From positions 62,001 through 126,000 of the forward strand of contig NZ_PQFZ01000002.1 of assembly GCF_002917105.1 (NCBI RefSeq): a stretch of 64,000 bases of DNA. Reading direction: 5' to 3'. Origin of the DNA: Allobosea psychrotolerans. GTDB lineage: Bacteria; Pseudomonadota; Alphaproteobacteria; Rhizobiales; Beijerinckiaceae. Made by a program: the position numbers and the translations under genes. Every line of letters starts with the position of its first letter. Position 1 is the first letter of the stretch. The notes under the pieces were generated by a model that worked only from the letters and a program-made list of their open reading frames with translations, was not told the DNA's origin and did no database searches. Shown one piece after another: positions 40,764-49,265 of the stretch.

Positions 40764-41471
40764 ATGATTGGCGCGGATGAAACGGTTGTCGTGATCGGCG
40801 GCTCTTCCGGCATTGGCCTGGCTGTTGCGCGGCGGGCGGCCGCACAAGGCGCGCGCGTGGTCATCATCGGACGTGAAAAGACGAAGCTGCAGGCTGCGGT
40901 CTCCACGATCGGGCCGTCAGCGCGTGGCGAAGCGGTCGACGCCCTGGATCGCGCGGCGCTGGCGGAGTTCTTTCAGAAGCTTGGGCCGTTCAACCACTTG
41001 GTTTTGGCGGCTTCCGGCGGTCGCGGCGCCGGAGCATTTCGCGAACTCGACGGCGACGGGCTGCGCGCCGGTTTCGAAGCCAAGTTCTGGGCGCAATGGA
41101 ACGCGGCCCAGGCGGCGCTTCCAACGCTTCAACCCGCCGGCTCCATGGTCTTCATCACGGCGGCTTCGTCACGGCTGGCAAATCCGGGAACCTCAGGGCT
41201 TGCGGCCGTCAACGGCGCGCTTGAGCGCATGGTCGTGACTCTGGCGCGGGAGCTGGCGCCAATCCGCGTCAATGCGGTATCGCCGGGCGTGATCGATACG
41301 GGCTGGTGGGACGACAAGCCGGCAGGCCTGTTTGAAAGCTCGTATGGCAAGGCTCCGCTCGCCCGCCCCGGCCAGCCGGATGAGGTCGCTGATGCGGTGC
41401 TTTTCCTGATGGGAAACGCCTTCATCACCGGGGTGATTCTGGATGTCGATGGCGGCCTGCACCTGACATAG
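40764..41471 (+). CDS. Atypical short-chain dehydrogenase/reductase (SDR) with altered active site
   Basis: A 235-aa Rossmann protein with the SDR cofactor motif GGSSGIGLAVA, an NHLVLAASGG strand in place of NNAG, and a C-terminal PDEVADAVLFLMGNAFITG-VILDVDGG typical of FabG-like SDRs. The catalytic Tyr-x3-Lys is missing: after the Ser region (ITAASSRLANPGTSG) the sequence reads LAAVNGALE, with Leu and Asn where Tyr and Lys are expected. It may bind a nucleotide without normal reductase activity. It follows hflX by 48 bp and may share its transcript. Confidence 0.8.
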   Translation: MIGADETVVVIGGSSGIGLAVARRAAAQGARVVIIGREKTKLQAAVSTIGPSARGEAVDALDRAALAEFFQKLGPFNHLVLAASGGRGAGAFRELDGDGLRAGFEAKFWAQWNAAQAALPTLQPAGSMVFITAASSRLANPGTSGLAAVNGALERMVVTLARELAPIRVNAVSPGVIDTGWWDDKPAGLFESSYGKAPLARPGQPDEVADAVLFLMGNAFITGVILDVDGGLHLT

Positions 41472-41497
41472 CGAGTGGCCGAGATCGGACTTGCGCT

Positions 41498-42346
41498 TCA
41501 GCCTGTCCCGGGCGGCGACGCCTTCTCCGCGCGCTTGACCTGTTGCCAGAGCGCTTCCAGCTCTTCAAGAGTGGCGTCTTTCGCGTTTCGCCCCTGCGCC
41601 TCCAGCGCGGCCTCGATACCCTTGAAGCGGCGTTCGAACTTGGCGTTGGCGGCGTGGAGGCAGCCTTCCGGATCGGCATCGACATGGCGAGCGAGATTGG
41701 CGACGACGAAAAGCAGGTCGCCGATTTCCTCGCGGATCGCCGCCTTGTCGCCCAGCGCGAGTGCCTCCTCGATCTCGGCGGTTTCTTCCCGAACCTTGTC
41801 GAGCACGAGCCTGGCGTCGTTCCAGTCGAAGCCGACGGTCGAGGCCTTGGCCTGGAGCTTCCAGGCGCGGCTGAGGGCAGGCAGGCTCCGGGTGACGCCG
41901 GCCAGCACGCCCTTATCCTCGATCGGCTCGGGCCGGCCGGCCGCTTGCCGCGCTGCTGCCTTTTCGGCCTTCTCCTGCGCCTTGATGCTGTGCCAGAGCG
42001 CCTTGACCTCGGCAGGCGACAGATCGCGCGCATCGCCGAAGACATGCGGGTGCCGCCGGATCATCTTGCTGGTGACGGCCTCGACCACGTCGGGAAAGGC
42101 GAAGGAGCCTTCCTCCTCGGCCATCTGCGCATGATAGACCACCTGCAGCAGCAGATCGCCGAGTTCGTCCTTCAGGTCGAGCCTGTCGCCGCGCGCGATG
42201 GCGTCGGCCACCTCATAGGCTTCCTCGACCGTATAGGGTGCGATCGAGGCGAAGTCCTGCTCCAGGTCCCAGGGGCAGCCCGTGCCGGGCGTGCGGAGCG
42301 CCGCCATGATCTCGATCAGGCGGGCGATGTCGCGGGAATGCTTCAA
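41498..42346 (-). CDS. mazG: Nucleoside triphosphate pyrophosphohydrolase MazG
   Basis: 282 aa from a TTG at 42346 that has GGAG nine bases upstream and gives the family-like start MKHSRDIARLIEIM; an ATG at 42385 gives 13 more residues and would overlap the arfB start codon. Two MazG domains are seen, each with the ExxE...ExxD metal pattern: VEEAYEVADAI with DELGDLLLQVVYH, and REETAEIEEAL with EEIGDLLFVVANL. It hydrolyses (d)NTPs to monophosphates, cleaning the pool. Transcribed away from arfB. Confidence 0.93.
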   Translation of the reverse strand: MKHSRDIARLIEIMAALRTPGTGCPWDLEQDFASIAPYTVEEAYEVADAIARGDRLDLKDELGDLLLQVVYHAQMAEEEGSFAFPDVVEAVTSKMIRRHPHVFGDARDLSPAEVKALWHSIKAQEKAEKAAARQAAGRPEPIEDKGVLAGVTRSLPALSRAWKLQAKASTVGFDWNDARLVLDKVREETAEIEEALALGDKAAIREEIGDLLFVVANLARHVDADPEGCLHAANAKFERRFKGIEAALEAQGRNAKDATLEELEALWQQVKRAEKASPPGTG

Positions 42347-42383
42347 CGCTGCAAATCTCCGTGAAGTGAGATAGCCTCGTCCC

Positions 42384-42803
42384 ATGATTCAAGTCACCCC
42401 GTCCATCGTGATCGACGAGAGCGAGCTCGAGGAAAGTTTCGTGCGCGCGTCGGGCCCCGGCGGCCAGCACGTCAATAAGGTCTCGAGTGCGGTCCAGCTC
42501 AAATTCGACATCCGGCGCTCGCCCTCGCTGCCCAACGACGTCGCGGTGCGGCTGATGAAGCTCGCCGGCAGCCGGCTGACGCAGGATGGCGTCATCGTCA
42601 TCGTGGCGCAGGCGCAGCGCAGCCAGAAACGCAACCGCGAGGAGGCGCGGGAACGCTTGCTCGAGCTAATCCGGGCCGCGGCGGTCCGCCCGCAGACGCG
42701 CCGGCCAACGAAGCCGACCAAGGCCTCGAAGGAAAGGCGGCTGGTCTCCAAGGACAAGCGCGCCTCGATCAAGGCCGGTCGCTCCAAGCCCGGGGCGGAT
42801 TAG
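42384..42803 (+). CDS. arfB: Peptidyl-tRNA hydrolase ArfB (YaeJ), stalled-ribosome rescue
   Basis: A 139-aa class-I release-factor-like protein with the catalytic GGQ in ASGPGGQHVNKVSSAV and no codon-recognition domain. The C-terminal 40 residues are strongly basic (RRPTKPTKASKERRLVSKDKR), the tail that enters the empty mRNA channel of stalled ribosomes. The fit to ArfB is good in length and layout. It is followed by recX with a 1-bp TAGTG overlap. Confidence 0.93.
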   Translation: MIQVTPSIVIDESELEESFVRASGPGGQHVNKVSSAVQLKFDIRRSPSLPNDVAVRLMKLAGSRLTQDGVIVIVAQAQRSQKRNREEARERLLELIRAAAVRPQTRRPTKPTKASKERRLVSKDKRASIKAGRSKPGAD

Positions 42804-43366
42804 TGGCGGGCGAAGCTCCGGGCGTGCCACGCGACAAGCGGCAGGAGCGCAAGCCGCCACGCCGGATAACGCCCGACTATCTGCAGCGCGCCGCCATGCA
42901 CTATCTCGAACGCTTTGCCGCGCCGGCCGCGCAGCTTCGCCGCGTGCTGGAGCGCAAGGTCGTGCTGAGCTGCCGCCACCATGGCGACGAGCCCGGCCAG
43001 TTCTCGGATCTGCTCGACGCAGTGGTGGCGCGCTGCGTCGCCTCGGGGCTGGTCGATGACCGTCGTTTCGCCGAGGCGCGCGCGGCGAGCTTGCGGCGGC
43101 GCGGCCAGTCCACGCGGACCGTGGCGGCGAAGCTCACGGCCAAGGGCGTGACGCGCGAGCTCGCGACCGAGGCCAGCGCTGTCGAGCCGGAGGATGAATT
43201 GGCCGCGGCGCGCATCGCCGCGAAACGCAAGCGGCTCGGGCGCTGGGGAAAGGGCGACCCCGCCGCCAACCGTCGGAAGGATCTGGCGGCTTTAGCGCGC
43301 GCGGGCTTCAGCATGGTGATCGCCCGCACCGTGATCGACGAGGCGAGCGATGAGGATGGGCCATGA
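42803..43366 (+). CDS. recX: RecX-family regulator of RecA
   Basis: 187 aa from a GTG that overlaps the arfB stop by one base. The RecX helical repeats are visible: the N-terminal YLQRAAMHYLERFAAPAAQL, LVDDRRFAEARAASLRRRGQS and GVTRELATEA; it is basic throughout, as expected. RecX dampens RecA filaments. recA is not in the window, and the coupling to arfB is translational. The family assignment rests on these motifs and length. Confidence 0.87.
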   Translation: MAGEAPGVPRDKRQERKPPRRITPDYLQRAAMHYLERFAAPAAQLRRVLERKVVLSCRHHGDEPGQFSDLLDAVVARCVASGLVDDRRFAEARAASLRRRGQSTRTVAAKLTAKGVTRELATEASAVEPEDELAAARIAAKRKRLGRWGKGDPAANRRKDLAALARAGFSMVIARTVIDEASDEDGP

Positions 43367-43395
43367 GAATGGCCGGTAAAATCGAAGCCTTGAAA

Positions 43396-43423
43396 GGCGG
43401 GCGAGGCACCTGTGCTTCCCGCC
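43396..43423. terminator. Hairpin between convergent recX and the TTT binding-protein gene
   Basis: GGCGGG (43396-43401) pairs with CCCGCC (43418-43423) and an inner AxGGCAC/GTGCTT continues the stem. It lies centrally in the 67-bp gap between two convergent stop codons and probably ends transcription both ways, though no T-run follows. Confidence 0.5.
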
Positions 43424-43433
43424 GATGGCAGCC

Positions 43434-44414
43434 TCATTCGAGCCGGATATTCGCTTCGTTGACGACCTTGCCCCAGCGGACGACCTCGGCAGAGACGAAT
43501 TTGGCGAAATCCGGCCCATAGAGCGCTGGGATGGCCGATCCGTTCTTCTTCCAGGCTTCCACGATCATCGGCGCCTTCAGGGCCTTCTGGAGCTCCTCGC
43601 TCACACGGGCGACGATCGGCGCCGGCGTGCCTTTGGTCGCCCAGATTGCGTACCAGGTCGCAACGTCATAGCCGTCGAGCCCGGCCTCCTTGGCTGTGGG
43701 TACGGTGGCGATCACCCCGGAGCGTGTCGGAGCAGCTACTGCCAGCGCACGCAGCGCGCCGCCGGAGATCTGCGGCGCGGAGGAGCCGAGCCCGTCGAAC
43801 ATCACATCGACCTGACCGGCGACGAGGTCCTGCATGGCCGGGCCTGCGCCACGATAGGGGACATGGGTGAGCGGCGCCTTCGCCAGCAGCTTGAACAATT
43901 CGCCGGCGAGGTGATGCGTCGTGCCATTGCCCGCCGAGGCATAGTTCAGCTTGTCTGGATTGGCCTTGGCGAAGGCGATCAGCTCGGCGAGGGTCTTGGC
44001 CTCGACCTTCTTGGGATTGACGACGATGACCTGCGGCGGCTGCGCGATCACGCCGACGGGGATGAAATCCTTCTCGATGTCATAGTCGAGCTTCGGATAG
44101 AGCGCAGGCGCGATGGTGTGATGGGCGGCGCCGACGAAGAAGGTGTAGCCGTCCGGCGCCGCTTTCGAGGCGGCAGAGGCACCGACGGTGCCGCCTGCGC
44201 CGCCGCGGTTGTCGATGATGATGCGCTGGCCGAGCTGCTGCTCCAACTGCGCCGCGATTGGCCGGGCGAAGGCATCCGTGCCGCCGCCGGCAGGGAAAGG
44301 CACGATGAAGGTGATCGACTTCGTCGGCCATGTCTGCGCGACGGTTGGAGCCGTCGCTGTCGTTGCGAGTCCAGCCGCAGTGAGCAGCAGCAGGATTCGG
44401 CGTGAGATGAGCAT
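43434..44414 (-). CDS. TTT-family (Bug/TctC) periplasmic binding protein, orphan
   Basis: 326 aa from the ATG at 44414, which has GGGAGG just upstream; the open frame continues to 44537 without support. A signal peptide (ending near TVAQ-TWP) precedes the Bug core: IVPFPAGGGTDAFARPIA, NRGGAGGTVGA, the PDGYTFFVG block and NYASAGNGTTHHLAGELF. Bug proteins bind carboxylates or related small molecules. No TctA/TctB genes are adjacent, so it may work with the TctAB encoded at 55.5-57.5 kb or only as a sensor partner. Confidence 0.9.
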   Translation of the reverse strand: MLISRRILLLLTAAGLATTATAPTVAQTWPTKSITFIVPFPAGGGTDAFARPIAAQLEQQLGQRIIIDNRGGAGGTVGASAASKAAPDGYTFFVGAAHHTIAPALYPKLDYDIEKDFIPVGVIAQPPQVIVVNPKKVEAKTLAELIAFAKANPDKLNYASAGNGTTHHLAGELFKLLAKAPLTHVPYRGAGPAMQDLVAGQVDVMFDGLGSSAPQISGGALRALAVAAPTRSGVIATVPTAKEAGLDGYDVATWYAIWATKGTPAPIVARVSEELQKALKAPMIVEAWKKNGSAIPALYGPDFAKFVSAEVVRWGKVVNEANIRLE

Positions 44415-44580
44415 GATGAGAAACCTCCCATGAACTGTGAAATCAGGCTCTTTTCGGCCATTTTCGATAAAAAGCGGCACTATCGCGTCCGCTATCTCGC
44501 GGATTAGGGCATTGGACGGTTGCGTTAGCAAGTACATGGCCCGCGTGTGCAGGCATCAGGTGATTGACTTCCTTCGCGTG

Positions 44581-44624
44581 GAGCAGGATGCGAAAAAGTG
44601 GGAACCGTTTTTCGCATCCGGCTC
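44581..44624. repeat. Palindromic repeat element, likely dispersed in the genome
   Basis: GAGC (44581-44584) and GCTC (44621-44624) flank GGATGCGAAAAA (44586-44597) and TTTTTCGCATCC (44608-44619), a 12-bp perfect inverted repeat around GTGGGAACCG. The GAGC...GATGCGAAAA-GTGxGAA...TTTTCGCATC plan is like short palindromic elements I know to be scattered between genes in Hyphomicrobiales. It lies upstream of the methyltransferase start. Only one copy is seen in this window. Confidence 0.6.
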
Positions 44625-44643
44625 TAACCCGATCAGGAACGTC

Positions 44644-45141
44644 ATGAGCCGCCTCGACAGTTTCATTCGCCGTCTCGAGGCCCAGCGCCGGATTCTGGAC
44701 TGGGCAGCCGCCGCCATCGCGGGGCGCGATGGGCTCGTGCTGGAGCTCGGCCTCGGCAATGGCCGGACTTACGACCATTTGCGCGAGATCCTGCCGGAAC
44801 GCGCAATCTACGCCTTCGATCGCGAGGCCAGGGCCAATCCGCGTTCGCTGCCGCCGCCGGAGGCACTGATGCTGGGCGACATGGCGCAGACGCTGCCGGC
44901 CTTCGCCGCCGCGCATGGTCGCAGCGCGGTTCTGCTCCATGTCGATGCCACGACCGGCGTGCCCGAGCGCGACACCATCGCATTGGCCTGGCTACCGGGG
45001 CATGTCGCGGCGCTCGCCGCGGACGACGCGCTCGTGATCAGCGGTTCGGAGTTGATCGACGAGGCGCTGCTGGCGACGCCTTTGCCCGAGGGCGTGCCGC
45101 TCGGGCGCTACTTCGCCTATCGACGGAAACCAGAGGCCTGA
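44644..45141 (+). CDS. Class I SAM-dependent methyltransferase
   Basis: 165 aa from the ATG at 44644 (MSRLDSFIRRLEAQ), just past the palindromic repeat; the frame is open upstream through the repeat but that part is unlikely to be translated. SAM motif I is VLELGLGNGRTYDHL, followed by an acidic AFDREA strand and MLGDMAQTL. Short methyltransferases of this kind are found across Hyphomicrobiales without a known substrate. It is divergent from the orphan TTT binding-protein gene. Confidence 0.75.
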   Translation: MSRLDSFIRRLEAQRRILDWAAAAIAGRDGLVLELGLGNGRTYDHLREILPERAIYAFDREARANPRSLPPPEALMLGDMAQTLPAFAAAHGRSAVLLHVDATTGVPERDTIALAWLPGHVAALAADDALVISGSELIDEALLATPLPEGVPLGRYFAYRRKPEA

Positions 45142-45227
45142 GCGCAGCCCCTTCGGCGGCCATTCGGCGGGGTGGGTTCAGGATCTGGTCCAGCGGTGGT
45201 TCCAGCCGCTCGACCAGCGCCGAGGCC

Positions 45228-46541
45228 TCAGAGCCCGAGGCGGTCCATGAGCCGGCCGTGAAGGACGACGCTGAGCACGGCCAGAGGCCAGAGCCCATGA
45301 AAGCGGATAGTTTTTTGGGAGACGATGGGCAGGTCCAGCTCGGCTGCGGCGCCCTTGATCAACCGCGCCGCCAATTGTTCGGCGATCGCCGTACCCAGGG
45401 CGACGCCGCGACCGTTGCAGCCGAGATAGATCAACGCGTTCGCCGCCGGCTCGTGCAGATGCGGCCAGTGATCCTGCGTCATGGCGAGCCGGCTGTTCCA
45501 GCCATGGGTCCAGGACTGCCCGGCGAGCTCGGGCCAGAGACGCTTGGCGTAGTCGGTGAGGTAGGCGATGTCACCTGGATGCGAGATCGGGCGCATGGGG
45601 CCGCGCCCGCCGATCAGGAGCCGATCATGGGCATCGACCCGGTAATAGACGGTGATGCGCCCGCTCTCATAGACGGATGAGCGCGCCGGCAGGATACGCC
45701 GCGCCAGTTCGCTGGGGAGCGGAGCGCTTGCGGCAATGGCGCTGAACACGGGAACGATCGTCCGCCTCAAGCCGCTCCAGAGATCGTCCGTAAATCCGTT
45801 CGTCGCGATCAGGATCTTCTCGGCCTGAACGGTGCCGCTGTCGGTCTGGAGCGCCCAGCCGGCAAGCGTTTGCTGGAGAACCCGCACGTGGGTGCGCCCG
45901 TGGATCTTCGCGCCAGCGGCCAGCGCCGCCTTGGCCAGGCCACGGATATAAGCCAGCGGATTCACATCGCCGCCGCGACTGTCGCGCATGGCGGCGAGAT
46001 AGCGTTCCGTGCCGGTGGCCTCGGCGACCTTCTCGCGGTCGAGCATCGTTACCGGCATGCCCCGCGCAATGCATTGACGCGCTGTCGCCTCGACACCGCC
46101 AACGGCGCGCGCGCTATAGGCCACGCGCAGGGTTCCGTTCTGGCGGGCCTCGCAGGCGATGCCGAGGCGCTTGATCAGAGCCAGCGTGCGGTTGGGCGTG
46201 TCATAGGCGAAGGCGACCATGCGCGCGCCGAGATCGGGCCCATAGCTGGCCTCGATCACATCGGGATCGAATTTCAGGCCGGGATTGAGTTGCCCGCCAT
46301 TATTGCCCGACGCGCCCCATCCGGGCTCCTGCGCTTCGAGCACGGTCACGTCGACGCCGGCTTCCGCCAAATGCAGCGCGGTCGTCAGCCCGACGATGCC
46401 GCCGCCGATAATGGCGACCGAGGTCCGCAGCGAGCCCGCGAGGGGCGGGGTGTCGGGAGCCGCCGGCGCATCGAGCTGGTAGACGTTCGGCGGCAACGGT
46501 TTCGATGATGTAGGATCGGGCTTCGATGTCGGTTCGGTCAT
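45228..46541 (-). CDS. FAD-dependent amine oxidoreductase, PuuB (gamma-glutamylputrescine oxidase)-like
   Basis: 437 aa from the ATG at 46541. A DAO-fold flavoprotein: N-terminal NVYQLDAPAAPDTPPL, dinucleotide motif IIGGGIVGLTTALHLAEAG, ASGNNGGQLNPGLKFD around the flavin, and C-terminal YLGCNGRGVALGTAIAEQLA. The leading segment and GNNGGQ pattern match gamma-glutamylputrescine/opine-type oxidases such as PuuB. Together with the Pot-like transporter, PuuC-like dehydrogenase and PuuR-like repressor genes this points to polyamine breakdown. The exact substrate is not proven, and no puuA or puuD gene is in the window. Confidence 0.85.
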   Translation of the reverse strand: MTEPTSKPDPTSSKPLPPNVYQLDAPAAPDTPPLAGSLRTSVAIIGGGIVGLTTALHLAEAGVDVTVLEAQEPGWGASGNNGGQLNPGLKFDPDVIEASYGPDLGARMVAFAYDTPNRTLALIKRLGIACEARQNGTLRVAYSARAVGGVEATARQCIARGMPVTMLDREKVAEATGTERYLAAMRDSRGGDVNPLAYIRGLAKAALAAGAKIHGRTHVRVLQQTLAGWALQTDSGTVQAEKILIATNGFTDDLWSGLRRTIVPVFSAIAASAPLPSELARRILPARSSVYESGRITVYYRVDAHDRLLIGGRGPMRPISHPGDIAYLTDYAKRLWPELAGQSWTHGWNSRLAMTQDHWPHLHEPAANALIYLGCNGRGVALGTAIAEQLAARLIKGAAAELDLPIVSQKTIRFHGLWPLAVLSVVLHGRLMDRLGL

Positions 46542-46630
46542 GACATGGTCCAACGGCCTTGGCGGCGCCTGTCCCTGACGTGGGAACGCCTGTGGCATGC
46601 AGGCGCCGGGTGCTCATCCAGCGACCAGCA

Positions 46631-48067
46631 TCAGTCCCTGCCGGCTTCGAGGAAGATCTTTCCGGGGTTCATCAAGCCGGCTGGGTCGAGCAGCTGCTTG
46701 ATGCCCTTCATCAAGGCGAGTTCGGCGCTGTTCTTCGTCCGCGCCAGGCGCTTGCGGTAGCTCGTGCCAACGCCGTGCTCGGCCGTGATGCTGCCGCCCA
46801 TCGCCACCGCGATATCGTCGACGATGATGTCGATGGCGTCGGAAGCCTCCTCATAGGCCTGGACGTCGGCGAAACGCTCATGCGGGAACAGCACGACGAC
46901 ATGGATATTGCCGTCGCCGATATGGCCGACCATCATGACATTCGCGTCCGGAAAGGCTGCGAGGATTCCGGCTTCGATGCGGGCCGTGAATTCCGGCTGC
47001 TGCGCAACCGGAACCGAGCTGTCATGCGACATCGTCTTGCCCGCGAGCTTGAACTCGCCGGTCACGCCATGGCGCAGCTTCCAGATCGCCTCTTCCTGGG
47101 CCAGGCTGGCGGCGATGATCGCGTCGCTGACCAGCCCGGCCTCGAAGGCCTCGGCCAGCAAAGTTTCCATGGACTGGCCGATATCGGAATCCGGCAAAGC
47201 GTCGCCGGCTTCGAGCAGGAGATACCACGGCGTCTTCTGGGCGAAGGGCATTGTCGTGCCCTGGACGTAGCGCAGCACGAAATCCATGTAGGACGAGCCA
47301 ATGATCTCGAAGCTCGATATCTGCTCGCCGAAAACCTTGCGCGCCCGCTCGAACATCGCCAGCGCGTCCTCGACGCTGGCGAGCTGCATCAATGCGATCG
47401 AGCGGGTCCGCACCGCCGGGAACAGCTTCAGCACCGCAGCCGTTACGATGCCGAGCGTGCCTTCTGCGCCGATGAAGAGCTGCTTCAGGTCGTAGCCGGC
47501 ATTGTCCTTACGCAGCCGCCGCAGGCTGTCGAGCACGGTCCCATCGGGCAGGACGACCTCGAGGCCGAGCACAAGCTGACGCGTATTGCCGTAGCGCAGC
47601 ACGGATATGCCGCCGGCATTGGTTCCGATATTGCCGCCGATCTGGCAGCTGCCCTCGGCGCCGAGGCTCAAGGGAAAGAGCAGGCCTTCGCGTGCGGCCG
47701 CGGCCTGGATCTCGGCGAGGATGCAGCCCGCCTCGACCGTGATCGTCTCCTCCGCGACCGAGAAGGCCCGGATGCGGTTCATGCGGTCGAGACGCAGAAC
47801 GATGCCGGGCTTGCCCGAGAGCGGTGTCGCGCCGCCGCACAGGCCGGTATTGCCGCCCTGCGGCACGATGGCGACGCCGGCCTGCGCGCAGGCCGCGACG
47901 ACACGCGAGACCTCGTCCGTGTTCGCCGGTTTCACCACTGCGAGCGCCTCGCCGTGATAACGGGCGCGGTGGTCCATCACGAAGGGGGCGACGTCGCCGG
48001 GCTGGGTGACGACGTAGCGCTCCCCGACGATGGTCCTGAGATCGGCGAGGAGAGCTTCGTGCGTCAT
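46631..48067 (-). CDS. FAD-linked oxidase (D-2-hydroxyacid dehydrogenase, GlcD/D-LDH type)
   Basis: A 478-aa VAO-family flavoprotein. FAD domain: VVPQGGNTGLCGGATPLSG, IGGNIGTNAGGISVLRYGN; C-terminal domain (FAD-oxidase_C) with MVGHIGDGNIHV, which carries the active-site His, and ITAEHGVGTSYRK. Relatives oxidise D-lactate, D-2-hydroxyglutarate or glycolate and pass electrons to quinones. It lies 90 bp upstream of the PuuB-like gene, within the polyamine-type gene run; its part there is unclear. Confidence 0.9.
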   Translation of the reverse strand: MTHEALLADLRTIVGERYVVTQPGDVAPFVMDHRARYHGEALAVVKPANTDEVSRVVAACAQAGVAIVPQGGNTGLCGGATPLSGKPGIVLRLDRMNRIRAFSVAEETITVEAGCILAEIQAAAAREGLLFPLSLGAEGSCQIGGNIGTNAGGISVLRYGNTRQLVLGLEVVLPDGTVLDSLRRLRKDNAGYDLKQLFIGAEGTLGIVTAAVLKLFPAVRTRSIALMQLASVEDALAMFERARKVFGEQISSFEIIGSSYMDFVLRYVQGTTMPFAQKTPWYLLLEAGDALPDSDIGQSMETLLAEAFEAGLVSDAIIAASLAQEEAIWKLRHGVTGEFKLAGKTMSHDSSVPVAQQPEFTARIEAGILAAFPDANVMMVGHIGDGNIHVVVLFPHERFADVQAYEEASDAIDIIVDDIAVAMGGSITAEHGVGTSYRKRLARTKNSAELALMKGIKQLLDPAGLMNPGKIFLEAGRD

Positions 48068-48143
48068 GGCGTTCTTGAGGCGCTGGAGAGCGGGGGGTGC
48101 TCCGGAAGGCCCCGGAGCGGCATGGTTGCAAGAAGGTCTGAGC

Positions 48144-49211
48144 TCAGCTCAGCATCCACTCGGCATAGCGCTTCTGGGCGGCGGTATAGTTCGCGCTCCA
48201 CCATTCCGCGTTGACGATGACGTTCTTGCCGTTCGTCAGGTCGGGGAGATAGGCCTTGGCCGGCGAGGCCTTGACCTGCTCCACCGCCGCGACCGTGTTG
48301 GGCAGGTAGTAGCCGCGCACCGCCCATTCGACCTGACGATCGGGCCGGAGGCAGAAATTGATGAAGCGCATCGCCGCTTCCTTGTTCTGCGAGCCCTTCG
48401 GCACGGCGAAATAATCCAGCGAATTGACCGTCTGCTCGAAGGAGAAGTCGAGCGGTGACCCGGCCTTCTGCGCCGCCTTCACCCGGTTGAAATAGCTGTA
48501 GGAGAAGTCGCCCTCGTTCTGGACCACCGAGTTGACCTGCTCGGGCGTGGTGCTGGTCCATTTGGTGACATGCGGCTTGATCCGGTCGAGCGCCCGGAAG
48601 GCGCGGTCGATGTCGAGCGGGTAGAGATCCTTCGGCGCCACGCCATCGGCCACCAGCGCGACTTCGAGCGTCTCGGAGGCGAGAGCGCGCATCACGCGCC
48701 GCCCAGGGTATTTTTTGACGTCGTAGAAGCCGGCGAAATCCACCGGGTGCTTGCCGTCGGGATGGCGCTTGGCGTCCCAGAGCAGCCCGCCGCTATAGAG
48801 ATAGATCGGCATGTAATTGGGAGCGCCCGCCTGCACGACGTCGCCGGGCTTGATGATCGACATGTCGAGCGGCTCCCAGAGGTCGTCCCTGGCGCCTGAG
48901 GTCGCGAAGGCGGCGGGAGCGTCGATGACGTCCCACTGCACGGCCTTGCTGAGAACCTGGGCCTTGACCTTGGCCATGTCGCCATTGTCGACGAGCGTGA
49001 CCGGGATGCCGGTTTCCTTGGTGAAGGGATCGGCAAAAACCTCGCGCACCGATTTGTTGTAGTCGCCGCCCCATGAGGTCACGGTCAGCGTCTTGTCGGC
49101 GGCTTGCGCACGTCCGGTGAAGATGGCGGGCGCCGCGATCAGGCCGGCAAGGCCGGCGGCTCCGCCGCGCAGCAGGCCGCGGCGCGAGGTCGAGAATGTC
49201 TTGTCAGTCAT
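48144..49211 (-). CDS. ABC transporter polyamine-type substrate-binding protein (PotD/PotF-like)
   Basis: 355 aa with a twin-arginine signal (TSRRGLLRGGAAGLAGLIAA), so export is through Tat. The mature protein has the spermidine/putrescine-binding layout: LTVTSWGGDYNKSVREVFADPF at the start, APNYMPIYLYSGGLLWD, and MRFINFCLRPDRQ near the end. It belongs with the ATPase and two permease genes that follow upstream on the same strand. Ligand could be a polyamine or a related amine. Confidence 0.9.
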   Translation of the reverse strand: MTDKTFSTSRRGLLRGGAAGLAGLIAAPAIFTGRAQAADKTLTVTSWGGDYNKSVREVFADPFTKETGIPVTLVDNGDMAKVKAQVLSKAVQWDVIDAPAAFATSGARDDLWEPLDMSIIKPGDVVQAGAPNYMPIYLYSGGLLWDAKRHPDGKHPVDFAGFYDVKKYPGRRVMRALASETLEVALVADGVAPKDLYPLDIDRAFRALDRIKPHVTKWTSTTPEQVNSVVQNEGDFSYSYFNRVKAAQKAGSPLDFSFEQTVNSLDYFAVPKGSQNKEAAMRFINFCLRPDRQVEWAVRGYYLPNTVAAVEQVKASPAKAYLPDLTNGKNVIVNAEWWSANYTAAQKRYAEWMLS

Positions 49212-49265
49212 GGTTACCGTTCTCCCTTTATTGTTTCAGTGTCGATCGAAGGCAGGCCTCGGCTT

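Noticed and set aside
42383-42386. Overlapping divergent start codons (CATG) of mazG and arfB
   Set aside because: A TTG at 42346 with a good GGAG upstream gives a more typical MazG N-terminus, so the overlap is probably an artefact of choosing the first ATG.
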